Below, one piece after another: positions 14,589 through 22,571 of a stretch of 22,653 nucleotides of DNA (its first letter is position 1; every line of letters begins with the position of its first letter). This stretch comes from JACRBK01 sp964427955 (GTDB lineage: Bacteria > Chloroflexota > Anaerolineae > Aggregatilineales > Aggregatilineaceae): NCBI GenBank assembly GCA_964427955.1, contig CAYRWY010000038.1:1-22653 (forward strand), written 5' to 3'. The notes beneath the pieces were generated by a model. It ran no database searches. It was not told the DNA's origin and saw only the letters and a list, made by a program, of their open reading frames with translations. The translations under genes were made by a program, and so were the position numbers.

Positions 14589-16293
14589 GGCGGCCTGTAC
14601 CCTTTGGCCGCGCCCGGATCGCCGCGCCCAGCACGCCGATCACCGCCAGCGCCGCGAGTCCGCCCACCAGCAGCCAGGGAAGACGCTGGCGCAGGGAATA
14701 ATCCACGACCACAATCTCCTCAAGCGTATATTGGTTTGCAAAACTAAGTTCGACTTCGTGCACGCCAGGTTTCAAGCTGGTGGTCACCCATCCACAGCCA
14801 TAAGGGTCAATGCCGTCAAATGATTTGCCGTCAATTTGGAGAGGGAGCTGCATCCCGTTTCCATTACAGCCCAGGTACAGACCGGTGCCGTCAATGGAGA
14901 ATTTGTAGATAGCAATTCCGGTAGCCTCACTCACTAAGATTTTCGCATCCGCCCGCGCCGGTCCATAGCGACCGGGACCAATGGGTTTACGGGAGTTGTT
15001 CAGGTAGCGGGACAGCGCATCATAGACCGGCGTAGGCGTGAAGTCCGGCTCTACCAGCCGGAAATAGTAGGAGCTGTCGCCCCGGTCGTGATCGTCGGCG
15101 GGCTTGAAGTACCACCAACTGATCACGCCGATCCAGGGCCATTCGTCCAGCGCGCGTTCGTAGGCCAGCGGGGCCCATTCCGCCGCCTGATCCATCGTCA
15201 CGCGGCCATAACGGTCTACCTCGACAATCGACGGATCGTTGGGGACCGGGTTCCAGCCCGCCTCGCTGATCCAGATCGGCTTGTTGGCGTCGCCGTTGTT
15301 GACCATCATGTCGCGCAGCCACAACTGCCGCTGGAAATTGATGGTCGTCGGGCGCAGCCGCTGATCGGTCGGGCCGCTCCACAGGCCGTAGCCCTGCACG
15401 CTCAGCACGTCGAAGCACGCGCCCGCCCCGGCCTGGTACATGCGCTGCAAGTACAACAGGTCGTAGGCGTTGCGCCCGCTGAGATCCACCGTCGGGCCGA
15501 GCGCCCCGGTGATCACCACGATCTGCGGATCGATGGTCTTGAGCGCGCTGTACGTCCGGCACAGCATGTCGGTATACGCTTCGGCGTTGACCGTCTGATC
15601 GCCCCATTCCGGATACAGATTCGGCTCGTTCCACACCTGGTAGTAGCGCAGACGGCCCTCGTAATGGGTGGCGACGGCGGTCGCATAATCGACGAAATCC
15701 TGCGTATCGGCGGGCGGCGTGGGGATCGTCGCGCCCTCCGGCCAGGACCACTTCGGCGGCACACCCAGCCGGACGATGATGTCCAGCCCGTACTGCTCGG
15801 TCAGATCGACGATATTGTCGTACTTGTCCCACGCGCTGATTGCGTCGTTGATCCCGTCGCCGTCGCGGTCGTGGCGGCGGTCGATGAAGTCGCCCTTGCC
15901 GTCGATCTCCAGGTCTTCCCAGCGGAACTGCTGGCGAATCCAGTGGAAGCCCGCGTCCGCGATCATCTGGACCTGCCGCTCGCGTTTTTCCGGCTCGACT
16001 TCCTGATCCAGCAGGGTGTTGACGCCGAAGGGATTCACGTCGTTGTGGTCCAGGCGGGCGAACGGTTGGGTATCGGGCTGCTCGCGCGTGAAGCGCATCA
16101 GGTACTGCGCGAAGCCGAGGATCTGCTGATCCGGCTTGGTCTCGCCGGTCACAGTCCATAGGTAGTGATAGACGCGGCCCTCGTGGGTCAGGTCCAGGCC
16201 CAGCGCCGCGATCCCGATCAGGCCCAGCACGGCGGCCAGTGCCAGCGTGCGCAGGCGGAATCCGAACAGCTTGAGAGAGAGGAGTCTGTACAT
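14581..16293 (-). CDS. Clan GH-A glycoside hydrolase-like protein, membrane-anchored
   Basis: 570 residues from ATG at 16293. An N-terminal hydrophobic segment (LRTLALAAVLGLIGIAALG) and a C-terminal one (about 540-565, LLVGGLAALAVIGVLGA) anchor it, with the domain between them expected outside. The (beta/alpha)8 clan GH-A acids are visible: WNEPN near residue 222 (acid/base Glu) and PIWISEAGWN near 342 (nucleophile Glu). A DRDGDGINDA loop near 140 matches the DxDxDGxxxD calcium-binding pattern. A beta-rich domain follows at about 440-530. The exact GH family (GH5- or GH39-like) is not decided. I chose ATG 16293 because a TATAAT lies just 7 bases upstream, so an ATG 12 codons earlier would be outside the transcript. 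Its stop overlaps the GT39 start. It may process or bind the glycan that the GT39 enzyme builds. Confidence 0.85.
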   Translation of the reverse strand: MYRLLSLKLFGFRLRTLALAAVLGLIGIAALGLDLTHEGRVYHYLWTVTGETKPDQQILGFAQYLMRFTREQPDTQPFARLDHNDVNPFGVNTLLDQEVEPEKRERQVQMIADAGFHWIRQQFRWEDLEIDGKGDFIDRRHDRDGDGINDAISAWDKYDNIVDLTEQYGLDIIVRLGVPPKWSWPEGATIPTPPADTQDFVDYATAVATHYEGRLRYYQVWNEPNLYPEWGDQTVNAEAYTDMLCRTYSALKTIDPQIVVITGALGPTVDLSGRNAYDLLYLQRMYQAGAGACFDVLSVQGYGLWSGPTDQRLRPTTINFQRQLWLRDMMVNNGDANKPIWISEAGWNPVPNDPSIVEVDRYGRVTMDQAAEWAPLAYERALDEWPWIGVISWWYFKPADDHDRGDSSYYFRLVEPDFTPTPVYDALSRYLNNSRKPIGPGRYGPARADAKILVSEATGIAIYKFSIDGTGLYLGCNGNGMQLPLQIDGKSFDGIDPYGCGWVTTSLKPGVHEVELSFANQYTLEEIVVVDYSLRQRLPWLLVGGLAALAVIGVLGAAIRARPKGTGRHG

Positions 16294-16300
16294 GGGCGGA

Positions 16301-16329
16301 ATTATAGAAGGTGGGCGCGCAAACGACAA
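16301..16329 (-). promoter_or_regulatory. Leaderless sigma-70-like promoter of the GH-A/GT39 operon
   Basis: On the minus strand TTGTCG (16324-16329), a 17-base spacer and a perfect TATAAT (16301-16306) are followed by only 7 bases (TCCGCCC) before ATG at 16293. Transcription would start at or next to the A of the ATG. No Shine-Dalgarno sequence is present, which agrees with a leaderless mRNA. Confidence 0.65.
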
Positions 16330-16362
16330 CGCGCGCTGGCCTGACGCCCTTTACAAGACCGG

Positions 16363-16744
16363 TTCAACGCGGAGATCGCAGAGCACGCGGAGAAAAGTCA
16401 GGGAAGGAGAGAAAAACAGAGAAACGGTCATTTTGAGCTTCGCCTAACAAGCCAAAGGTTTTTTCCGTATTAACTCCTCCCCGGCTGGGATTCAGGGGCG
16501 GACAGGCCTTGAGATTGGGAGTTTTTGAGGGATAATTTTCATTTTTTCAAAGCAGGGCGCGGCAAGCAGCGCCCCTATCACGACGTTTCCTCTGCGCCGC
16601 TCCCCCTCGCCACCGGGTGGAGAGGGGGTCGGGGGGTGAGGTCAAACCCAACGACTTTTCGCCTGCTCAATGCTTTTGATCCACCTGTCCGCACCTCCCC
16701 TCATTCTTCTCTCAAAAAACCCCCTCTGCGGTCTCTGCGTTGAA
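16363..16744. repeat. Family B-bounded composite repeat region in a 560-base gap
   Basis: The gap 16294-16856 holds no gene I can support. Most of it is bracketed by family B ends: TTCAACGCGGAGATCGCAGA from 16363 and CTCTGCGGTCTCTGCGTTGA to 16744, in inverted orientation. Inside are a family C palindrome (16554-16578, AGGGCGCGG..GCGCCCCTAT) and a family A hairpin (16602-16627, CCCCCTCGCC..GGTGGAGAGGGGG) followed by GGTGAGG at 16635-16641. The nesting resembles the block inside the GT39 gene. The divergent promoter of the GH-A gene lies at its left and the DUF3160 leader at its right. Confidence 0.7.
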
Positions 16745-16856
16745 TATCACGCAGCAGTGGTAGGCCAATCGGCAGGCAAACGGCGCGCAGCCAGCCCAGC
16801 AGCCCGCCGCCGTCAGGTCTACAATAAGAGCAGGATTGTGCATCGAAAGGAGGGTT

Positions 16857-19430
16857 ATGAAGCAAAAACGATTTCTTGCATCGTTATCGTTCGTGCTCAT
16901 CGCCGTGCTGCTGGCCGGGCTGTTCACCCCGGCGGGGCGCACCTTTGGGCAGGGCGGCTGTGGGACCGCGCCCCCCGCACGCCTGATCGTCGGTGGACAG
17001 GCGCGCGTCACCTTCACCGATGGCACGCCGCTGCGCGTGCGCGACGCCGCCGGGTTGGCGGGCAACCAGGTCAGCCAGCTCCCGGAAGGCACCAGCTTCC
17101 AGGTGATCGGCGGGCCGGTCTGCGCTGATAACTACAACTGGTGGCAGATCCAGGCCGGTGAAGTCTACGGCTGGGTGGCCGAAGGCGGCGACGGCGTCTA
17201 CTTCGCGGAGCCGGTCGGGACGGCTGCCGCGCCCACAGTCCCGACCACCACGTCCCTGTCGAGCGGAACCGGCCCCTTTGCCACCTGGAACTGGGCCGCG
17301 CTCACCACCAACGACTGGGAAAAGAGCGTGCCCGATCCGATGCTGCTGCAACTGCCCGCCGCCTACGCCGGGAACATGCCCGCGCTGCCGGTGGACCTGA
17401 GCAGCGTCAGGTTCATCGATGATGCCCGGCTCAACGACACCCAGAAGGCGCTGCTGGCGCAGAACGGCTTCGTGGTCGTGCCCGCTGGGTTCGATCAGTT
17501 CACCGAGGCGTACCGCGAAGACGAGGTGTGGCAGACCGTGCCGCCCAACTTCACCTATGACATCGACTCGTCTCAGCAGGACATCGGCCACGGCTTCTTC
17601 GTGACCACCGATGCCACGCTGCACACGCTGCACTACATCTTCGACAACCTGCTGACCGACCTGGAAAAGAGCGCCTTCCAGCCGATCATGGTAACCGAAG
17701 TGCTCCTCCCGACCCTGCAAGCTGCCCATGCCCAGACCCAGGAAGCCCAGGGCACCGCCCTGGCCGACTCCGCCGTGAAGGCCGAGACTTTCCTGGTCGT
17801 GGCGCTGGAACTCTTCGCGCCGGGCAGCGCGGCCCATTACACCTCGCCGGAGGTGCTCGCCGCGGCCCAGCCGGTCATCGCGATGGCCCAGGCGGGCGAA
17901 GGTCAGCTCCAGGTGCCGTTCCTGGACAGCTACCTGGAAGACTTCAGCCAGTACCGCCCGCGCGGGCACTACACCGACGATCCCATCCTCTCGCAGTATT
18001 TCCAGGGCATGATGTGGGTCAGCCGGATCACCTTCCTGGCTAACGACGACAGCGCCACTCAGATCGCGCTGCTGCTGCTGCGCGCGCTGCAAAATGGCTC
18101 CGGCGCGCTGGCGGGCTGGCAGAAGATCCACGATCTGCTGACCTTCCTGATCGGCCCGGTGGACGATCTCGGCCCGCAGGACTACCTGCCGCTGGCCGGG
18201 AACTTCTTCCGCCCCGACCTGCCGCTGGAAACCCTGGCCGATCCGGCTCAGCGCGAAGGCTTCCGCGCGGAACTGGCCAAGCTGCCCGCCCCGCGTGTCA
18301 ACGGGATGGTGTTGTCCGCCGATACCGAAGCCAGCGAGATGGCCGACAAAACGCGCGGCTTCCGCTTCCTGGGGCAGCGCTTCACGCTGGACGCCTACGT
18401 GATGCAGCAGTTGATGTATCCCTACGTCGGCACAAGAGAGAATCCCCGCCCGCTGCCGTTGGGATTGGACGTGCCGAGCGCGGTGTCCGGCTCGCAGGTC
18501 GCCTACAACCTGGCGCTGGAAGCGGGCGCGGGCAACTTCGCCAACTACGATACCCAGGTGCTCAGCCTGGCCTCGCAGATCGGCGTGCTCACGCAGGATG
18601 AATGGCTCGAAAACCTGTACGGAAGCTGGCTGTGGGCGCTTCAGCCGCTGTGGAACCGGGCGACATCACCCTATCCGCCGCTGATGAATACCGAGGCGTG
18701 GTGGCGCAAAGACCTACAAACCGGCCTGGGGAGCTGGACCGAACTCAAGCACGATACGGTGTTGTACGCCAAGCAGCCGACCGGTTTCGGGGGCGGCGGT
18801 CCGCCCATGACCAGCTTTGGCTACGTCGAGCCGAATCCGGAAGTGTTCGCCCGGATCGCCATCGTCGCCGGGCTGACCTACGAGGGGCTGACGGGGCGCG
18901 GCATCGGCCAGCGGCCCATCCAGGCGGGATACGACGTGCGCGTGTCGGGCTACCTCATGCCCTTCCTGCGCCAGGACCCGGGGCTGCTCGCCTCAGTCGG
19001 CGAGTTGAAAACGCTGGCCGTCGAGTCGGCCCGGTTCGCCGAAATGGCGCGCAAAGAACTGAACGGCGAGACGCTGACCGACGACGAGTACTACACGATC
19101 CTCGATTTCAGCGACTATCTCTACGTCGTGCTGCATACGCTGTACCAGGGTGAAGGCCAGCCCAAGCCGGTCGCGCTGGTGACGGATGTCGCCAGCAATA
19201 CTACAATGAAAACCGTGCTGCAAGAGGCGGTCGGCGGCGTGGATTACATCTACGTCGTGACCCCCAACCCGCGCGGCGGCTACCAGGTCGTGCGCGGCGG
19301 CGTGTTCAGCTACTACGAGTGGGTCGGCAACATCGACCAGCGCATGACCGACGAAGAATGGCGCGCCCAGGTGACCGCCGGAACCGTGCCCCTGCGCCCG
19401 GCGTGGACCAGCACCTTCTTCAGTCCGTGA
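16857..19430 (+). CDS. Secreted DUF3160 protein with N-terminal SH3b-like domain
   Basis: 857 residues. A signal peptide (MKQKRFLASLSFVLIAVLLAGLFTPAGRTFG) is followed by an SH3b-like module at about 45-120 (TPLRVRDAAGLAGNQVSQLP.., WWQIQAGEVYGWVAEG). A long domain I assign to DUF3160 fills about 150-857, with DDARLNDTQKALLAQNGFVV, HGFFVTTDATLHTLHYIFDN, FRFLGQRFTLDAYVMQQLMY and VYVVTPNPRGG-like stretches. The domain's function is unknown; SH3b modules often bind cell-wall or surface polymers. The start at 16857 has AAAGGAGGG just upstream; an ATG seven codons earlier is less likely because it lies before this site and weakens the signal peptide. TACAAT at 16820-16825 may be its -10, without a clear -35. 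It heads a run of four plus-strand exported or membrane proteins. Confidence 0.88.
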   Translation: MKQKRFLASLSFVLIAVLLAGLFTPAGRTFGQGGCGTAPPARLIVGGQARVTFTDGTPLRVRDAAGLAGNQVSQLPEGTSFQVIGGPVCADNYNWWQIQAGEVYGWVAEGGDGVYFAEPVGTAAAPTVPTTTSLSSGTGPFATWNWAALTTNDWEKSVPDPMLLQLPAAYAGNMPALPVDLSSVRFIDDARLNDTQKALLAQNGFVVVPAGFDQFTEAYREDEVWQTVPPNFTYDIDSSQQDIGHGFFVTTDATLHTLHYIFDNLLTDLEKSAFQPIMVTEVLLPTLQAAHAQTQEAQGTALADSAVKAETFLVVALELFAPGSAAHYTSPEVLAAAQPVIAMAQAGEGQLQVPFLDSYLEDFSQYRPRGHYTDDPILSQYFQGMMWVSRITFLANDDSATQIALLLLRALQNGSGALAGWQKIHDLLTFLIGPVDDLGPQDYLPLAGNFFRPDLPLETLADPAQREGFRAELAKLPAPRVNGMVLSADTEASEMADKTRGFRFLGQRFTLDAYVMQQLMYPYVGTRENPRPLPLGLDVPSAVSGSQVAYNLALEAGAGNFANYDTQVLSLASQIGVLTQDEWLENLYGSWLWALQPLWNRATSPYPPLMNTEAWWRKDLQTGLGSWTELKHDTVLYAKQPTGFGGGGPPMTSFGYVEPNPEVFARIAIVAGLTYEGLTGRGIGQRPIQAGYDVRVSGYLMPFLRQDPGLLASVGELKTLAVESARFAEMARKELNGETLTDDEYYTILDFSDYLYVVLHTLYQGEGQPKPVALVTDVASNTTMKTVLQEAVGGVDYIYVVTPNPRGGYQVVRGGVFSYYEWVGNIDQRMTDEEWRAQVTAGTVPLRPAWTSTFFSP

Positions 19431-19466
19431 TGCGGCGTTGTGCTAGGATTCTAGTAGAAGTGAAGG

Positions 19467-19491
19467 AGGGGCGACCTTGCAGGTCGCCCCT
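19467..19491. repeat. Family C palindrome between DUF3160 and YqhA-like genes
   Basis: AGGGGCGACC-TTGCA-GGTCGCCCCT, a perfect 10-base stem with a 5-base loop, 37 bases after the DUF3160 stop. It could act as an intrinsic stop or an mRNA-stabilising hairpin. A GGAGG and a TTG inside it mimic a translation start for the next gene (see rejected items). Confidence 0.65.
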
Positions 19492-19512
19492 GTTAGCGTA
19501 GGAAACGGACTC

Positions 19513-19962
19513 ATGAAAAAACTGCTGGAATCGAGCGCCCACCTCCACCTGATCGCCGTCGTGGCATCTCTGGTGGCATCCCTGGCGGCCTTCGCCTGGG
19601 GTACCTACAAAGCCGGGTACGCCATCTACCATCTGCTGCAAGATTTCGACTATCCACTGGCGGCGGTAGCCTTTGTCGAAGTGATGGACGCTTTTCTGAT
19701 CGCCATCGGGCTGTATATCTTTGCCGTGGCCGTCTATAAGCTGTTCATCGGCGATCTGGATCTGCCGCCCTGGCTGGAAATGCACAACCTCTACCACTTG
19801 AAGATGAAGCTGGTCAGCATCATCATCCTGGTGATGGGCATCAAGTTCTTGGAGAAATTCGCCGCCAGCCAGGACGCCGAAGCGACACTGAGGTACGCCG
19901 GGGCGTTCGCCGTCGCCGCTGCCGCGCTGATCGGATTCGCCGCGTTGATCAAGGACGAATAA
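19513..19962 (+). CDS. UPF0114/YqhA-family membrane protein
   Basis: 149 residues with about four membrane helices (LIAVVASLVASLAAFAWG, VMDAFLIAIGLYIFAVAVYKLFI, MKLVSIIILVMGIKFLEKF, YAGAFAVAAAALIGFAALI). The order MKKLLESSAHLHLIAVVASL, then VMDAFLIAIGLYIFAVAVYK, then LPPWLEMHNLYHLKMKLVSII fits the YqhA (UPF0114) family, whose biochemical role is unknown. ATG 19513 is chosen because family members begin just before the first helix and AGGA lies 9 bases upstream. It may be co-transcribed with DUF3160 if the intervening hairpin is read through. Confidence 0.8.
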   Translation: MKKLLESSAHLHLIAVVASLVASLAAFAWGTYKAGYAIYHLLQDFDYPLAAVAFVEVMDAFLIAIGLYIFAVAVYKLFIGDLDLPPWLEMHNLYHLKMKLVSIIILVMGIKFLEKFAASQDAEATLRYAGAFAVAAAALIGFAALIKDE

Positions 19963-20078
19963 CTTCACTGCGAGTTTTTTACAAGACTGTTACGCCAGGA
20001 CAGGCGCGATTTCCATTAAGATTAGAGGAGAAGACCGGCTTATGGCGCGGCCTGCTGCGCCCCATCGAGGAGGGACTC

Positions 20079-21632
20079 ATGAAGCTTCATTGGCGTTTGA
20101 TCGTGCTCACGGTGACCGCGCTCGCCCTGATCGCCGGGATCGTGGCCGGACCGGGCAGTGCCCGAGTCGCCCAGGCGGGCGGATCGTGGTCGGCCTGGCT
20201 GTACAACCAGGGCACCGGGCAGTTGGTGCACGTCTTCCCCGATGGGGCTGCCCCGACCAGCATGACGCTGCCCCTGCCGCCGGGGGTCACGCAGAATCCC
20301 AGCATCGTGACCATCTCGCGCGATGGCTCGTACCTGGCGGGCTGTTTTCAGGACGGCGCGGGCAATACCAGCGTGCAGATCTTCGACCTCTACGGCGGCG
20401 GCTACATCGCGCAGTACAACGCGCCGGGATCGGTGCCCGCCTGCACCCTGAGCCGCTTCTCCTTCAGCCCGGACAACTCGGAGCTGGCCTTTGGCCTCAT
20501 GAACCGCTGGGCGGGCGAACCCTCCGATGGGCGTCCGGCCTGGGCGCTGCTCATCATGCAGACGCACACCAGCTCCATCGTCAACTGGATCGACGCCACA
20601 TCGCCGCAGATCACGGCCCTGGGCCGCGACTATTCCGGCTTCGTGCCCTACGTCACCGCCTACGAGCCTGCCGTCATGGCTTTCAAGATGATCCCCTATG
20701 CCACCGAAGGCGCGCAGGAATTCGACAGCCTGATCTGGCAGTTGGGCGGCGGCACGGTTTCGATGGGCGGCCCGTACGGCAAGACCGCGCTGGACATGCT
20801 GCCCAACGCAGGCGAAGCGATCTGGGTGGACGTGGACAACACGCTGCCGCAGGGTGTTTTGGAAGGGCCGGGCTTCCCGTACAACGTGGTGATGTATTCC
20901 AACAAAACCGGCGCGATGTACCCGCTGTTCAACAACGGGACCGTGCTCTATGGCGCGACCTTCATCGACAATGGCCGCCGCCTCGCCGTATCGTCGTCCG
21001 GCGGCGGGATCACACAGTGGTATACCTTCGACCGGAGCGGGTCCGTCACCAGCCTGCCCGCCGACACGACCAACGTCTACCAGCTTTACGGCACACTTGA
21101 CGGCTACGCCTTCCTGATGCAGGATGGCGTCAGCGCGCCCCAGGTGCGCTACCACCGCTTCAACGGCGGGCCTACCCCGGACGTCTACACCGCCTGGACC
21201 GGCACGCCGGGCGATTATTGGAACATCATCTGGGTGAATCCGCTGGTCGGTGAAACCGGACTCACGCCCTTCCCCCAACTGGCCACCATCGGCACGCCGC
21301 CCAGCCTGCCCACCCTGCCCCCCGCGGCAGTGGTCACCCCCGTCCCGACGCTGCCGCCGCCTGCCGTCGCCAACGTCTTGATGCTCTACGGACACGCCGT
21401 GATCACGACCACCGGCGGCGATCCGCTGCGCATCCGCACCGGCGCGGGAACGGGCTTCGCGGTCGCCTTCCAACTGCCCAACGGCACGCCGGTCACGCTG
21501 ATGGAAGGCCCGGTCAGCGCCGATGGCCTGATCTGGTGGCGCATCCAGGCCGCCGACGGGCGCGGCGGCTGGTGCGTGGAGGGCGTGATGGACAACGGCG
21601 TCTACTTGCAAACCCTGGTCCCCGCACCGTAA
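20079..21632 (+). CDS. Secreted beta-propeller-like protein with C-terminal SH3b-like domain
   Basis: 517 residues. A signal peptide (MKLHWRLIVLTVTALALIAG.., cut near AQAGGS) leads to a repeat-rich region (about 35-400) with PD40/WD-like strands such as IVTISRDGSYLAGCF, RFSFSPDNSELAFGL and TFIDNGRRLAVSSSG, suggesting a propeller. A Pro/Thr/Val linker (PPSLPTLPPAAVVTPVPTLP) joins an SH3b-like module at about 440-512 (DPLRIRTGAGTGFAVAFQLP.., WWRIQAADGRGGWCVEG). The same type of module sits at the N-terminus of the DUF3160 protein, so both may attach to the same surface polymer. No enzyme motif is seen. The start has GAGGAGGGACTC directly upstream. Confidence 0.8.
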   Translation: MKLHWRLIVLTVTALALIAGIVAGPGSARVAQAGGSWSAWLYNQGTGQLVHVFPDGAAPTSMTLPLPPGVTQNPSIVTISRDGSYLAGCFQDGAGNTSVQIFDLYGGGYIAQYNAPGSVPACTLSRFSFSPDNSELAFGLMNRWAGEPSDGRPAWALLIMQTHTSSIVNWIDATSPQITALGRDYSGFVPYVTAYEPAVMAFKMIPYATEGAQEFDSLIWQLGGGTVSMGGPYGKTALDMLPNAGEAIWVDVDNTLPQGVLEGPGFPYNVVMYSNKTGAMYPLFNNGTVLYGATFIDNGRRLAVSSSGGGITQWYTFDRSGSVTSLPADTTNVYQLYGTLDGYAFLMQDGVSAPQVRYHRFNGGPTPDVYTAWTGTPGDYWNIIWVNPLVGETGLTPFPQLATIGTPPSLPTLPPAAVVTPVPTLPPPAVANVLMLYGHAVITTTGGDPLRIRTGAGTGFAVAFQLPNGTPVTLMEGPVSADGLIWWRIQAADGRGGWCVEGVMDNGVYLQTLVPAP

Positions 21633-21672
21633 GCAGCACACCAGCTTCTATCTCCTTTTCTCCGCGGCACGT

Positions 21673-21701
21673 CTGCAACCCAGGCGTGCCGTGGCTATAA
21701 T
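21673..21701 (+). promoter_or_regulatory. Promoter of the cyclase-family gene
   Basis: A perfect TATAAT (21696-21701) with a weak -35 CTGCAA (21673-21678) at 17-base spacing. The expected start of transcription is near 21707, giving a leader of about 31 bases that includes the ribosome site AAAGGA (21725-21730), 7 bases before the ATG. Confidence 0.5.
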
Positions 21702-21737
21702 CAAGCATGAACTTACCTTAATGGAAAGGATACGATC

Positions 21738-22556
21738 ATGAAAAACTTGCTGCATTTGACGATGGTGGCTGTGCTGCTGGCGGTCGTCGCGGTCGCGGTG
21801 GCCGCGCTGGCCACACGCACCCCGGCGCGCGCGGGGACGTCCGTGCCGCCCCTGACCGAGTGGCAGGTGATCGACCTCACCCAACCGCTCACCCTGACGA
21901 TCCCGATCTGGCCGGGCGATCCCGCCTTCGAGGTCGAAGCCTGGGCCAACTACGCCGACGATGGCTACTTCATCAACCGGATCTCCATCGGCGAGCACAG
22001 CGGCACGCATTGGGGCACGCCGAACACCTTCATCGAAGGCGCGCGCAGTGCCGGTCAGACTCCGGCCAAAGACCTGGTCGTGCCCGCGGTCGTGATCGAC
22101 CTCCGCACCCCGTCCCAGGCCGACGCCGACTACCGCCTGTCGGTGGATGACATCACCACCTGGGAAGCCGAGCACGGCGAGATCCCCGCCGGGAGCGTGG
22201 TGATCATCTGGACCGGCTGGCAGGATAAATGGGGCGATCCGGCAGCTTTCATGAACCAGGATGCCGACGAAGTGATGCACTGGCCCGGCTTCGGCGCGGA
22301 GGCCGCGACCTTTTTGGTCGAGCAGCGCGGCGCGGTGGGACTGGGCACCGATACGCATGGCGCCGATCCCGGCAACGACGAAGAATACGGCGCGAGCTAC
22401 GCCATGTATGCCGCGGATGGTATGATCCTGGAATGCCTGGGCGGGCTGGATCAGCTCCCGCCGACCGGGGCGACGCTGGTGATCGGCGGCTGGCCGATTG
22501 AAGGTGGATCGGGGAGTCCGGTGCGGATTCTGGCGTTCGTGCCCCCGGCGGAATAA
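21738..22556 (+). CDS. Exported cyclase-family (kynurenine formamidase-like) protein with altered metal motif
   Basis: 272 residues. A signal peptide (LLHLTMVAVLLAVVAVAVAALA.., cut near ARA-GTS) is followed by the cyclase-family core: VIDLTQPLTLTIPIWPGDP, VVPAVVIDLR, GSVVIIWTGW, VGLGTDTHGADPGN, ILECLGGLDQLPPTGA. Members hydrolyse amides or lactones with metals held by HxGTHxDxPxH. Here the stretch is H87-SGTH91-W-G93-T-P95-N-T97: the Asp is Gly and the last His is Thr. The His that usually precedes the late Glu is also missing, while that Glu remains. The enzyme may bind one metal, use other ligands, or be inactive. Most relatives are cytoplasmic, so export is also notable. AAAGGA lies 7 bases before ATG. 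It is the last gene of the exported-protein run and ends in a hairpin. Confidence 0.8.
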   Translation: MKNLLHLTMVAVLLAVVAVAVAALATRTPARAGTSVPPLTEWQVIDLTQPLTLTIPIWPGDPAFEVEAWANYADDGYFINRISIGEHSGTHWGTPNTFIEGARSAGQTPAKDLVVPAVVIDLRTPSQADADYRLSVDDITTWEAEHGEIPAGSVVIIWTGWQDKWGDPAAFMNQDADEVMHWPGFGAEAATFLVEQRGAVGLGTDTHGADPGNDEEYGASYAMYAADGMILECLGGLDQLPPTGATLVIGGWPIEGGSGSPVRILAFVPPAE

Positions 22557-22571
22557 GGCCATTCCGCCGGG
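22544..22571 (+). terminator. Strong hairpin overlapping the cyclase stop codon
   Basis: CCCGGCGGAAT (22544-22554) pairs perfectly with ATTCCGCCGGG (22561-22571) across the 6-base loop AAGGCC. The 11-bp stem includes part of the TAA stop. No T-run follows (TTGGGATGG), so it is either an imperfect terminator or an mRNA 3'-end stabiliser. The remaining bases to the window end hold no feature I can support. Confidence 0.5.

Noticed and set aside
16294..16329. Twelve-residue N-terminal extension of the GH-A protein (ATG at 16329)
   Set aside because: It overlaps the -35 and -10 elements and would not be on the transcript. The hydrophobic anchor begins soon after ATG 16293.
19477..19512. TTG start for the YqhA-like gene with GGAGG upstream
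   Set aside because: Both the TTG and the GGAGG lie inside a family C palindrome, and family members start just before the first helix, which fits ATG 19513. The longer form cannot be fully excluded.
20042..20078. ATG at 20042 as the start of a small upstream gene
   Set aside because: The frame continues only as an out-of-frame shadow of the propeller gene. The ribosome site GGAGGG directly before 20079 marks the real start.
20040..21641. 533-codon minus-strand frame opposite the propeller/SH3b gene, and similar antisense frames at 16884-18131, 15088-16161 and 21648-22640
   Set aside because: All mirror genes with signal peptides and recognisable domains. None has a ribosome site or a protein pattern of its own.
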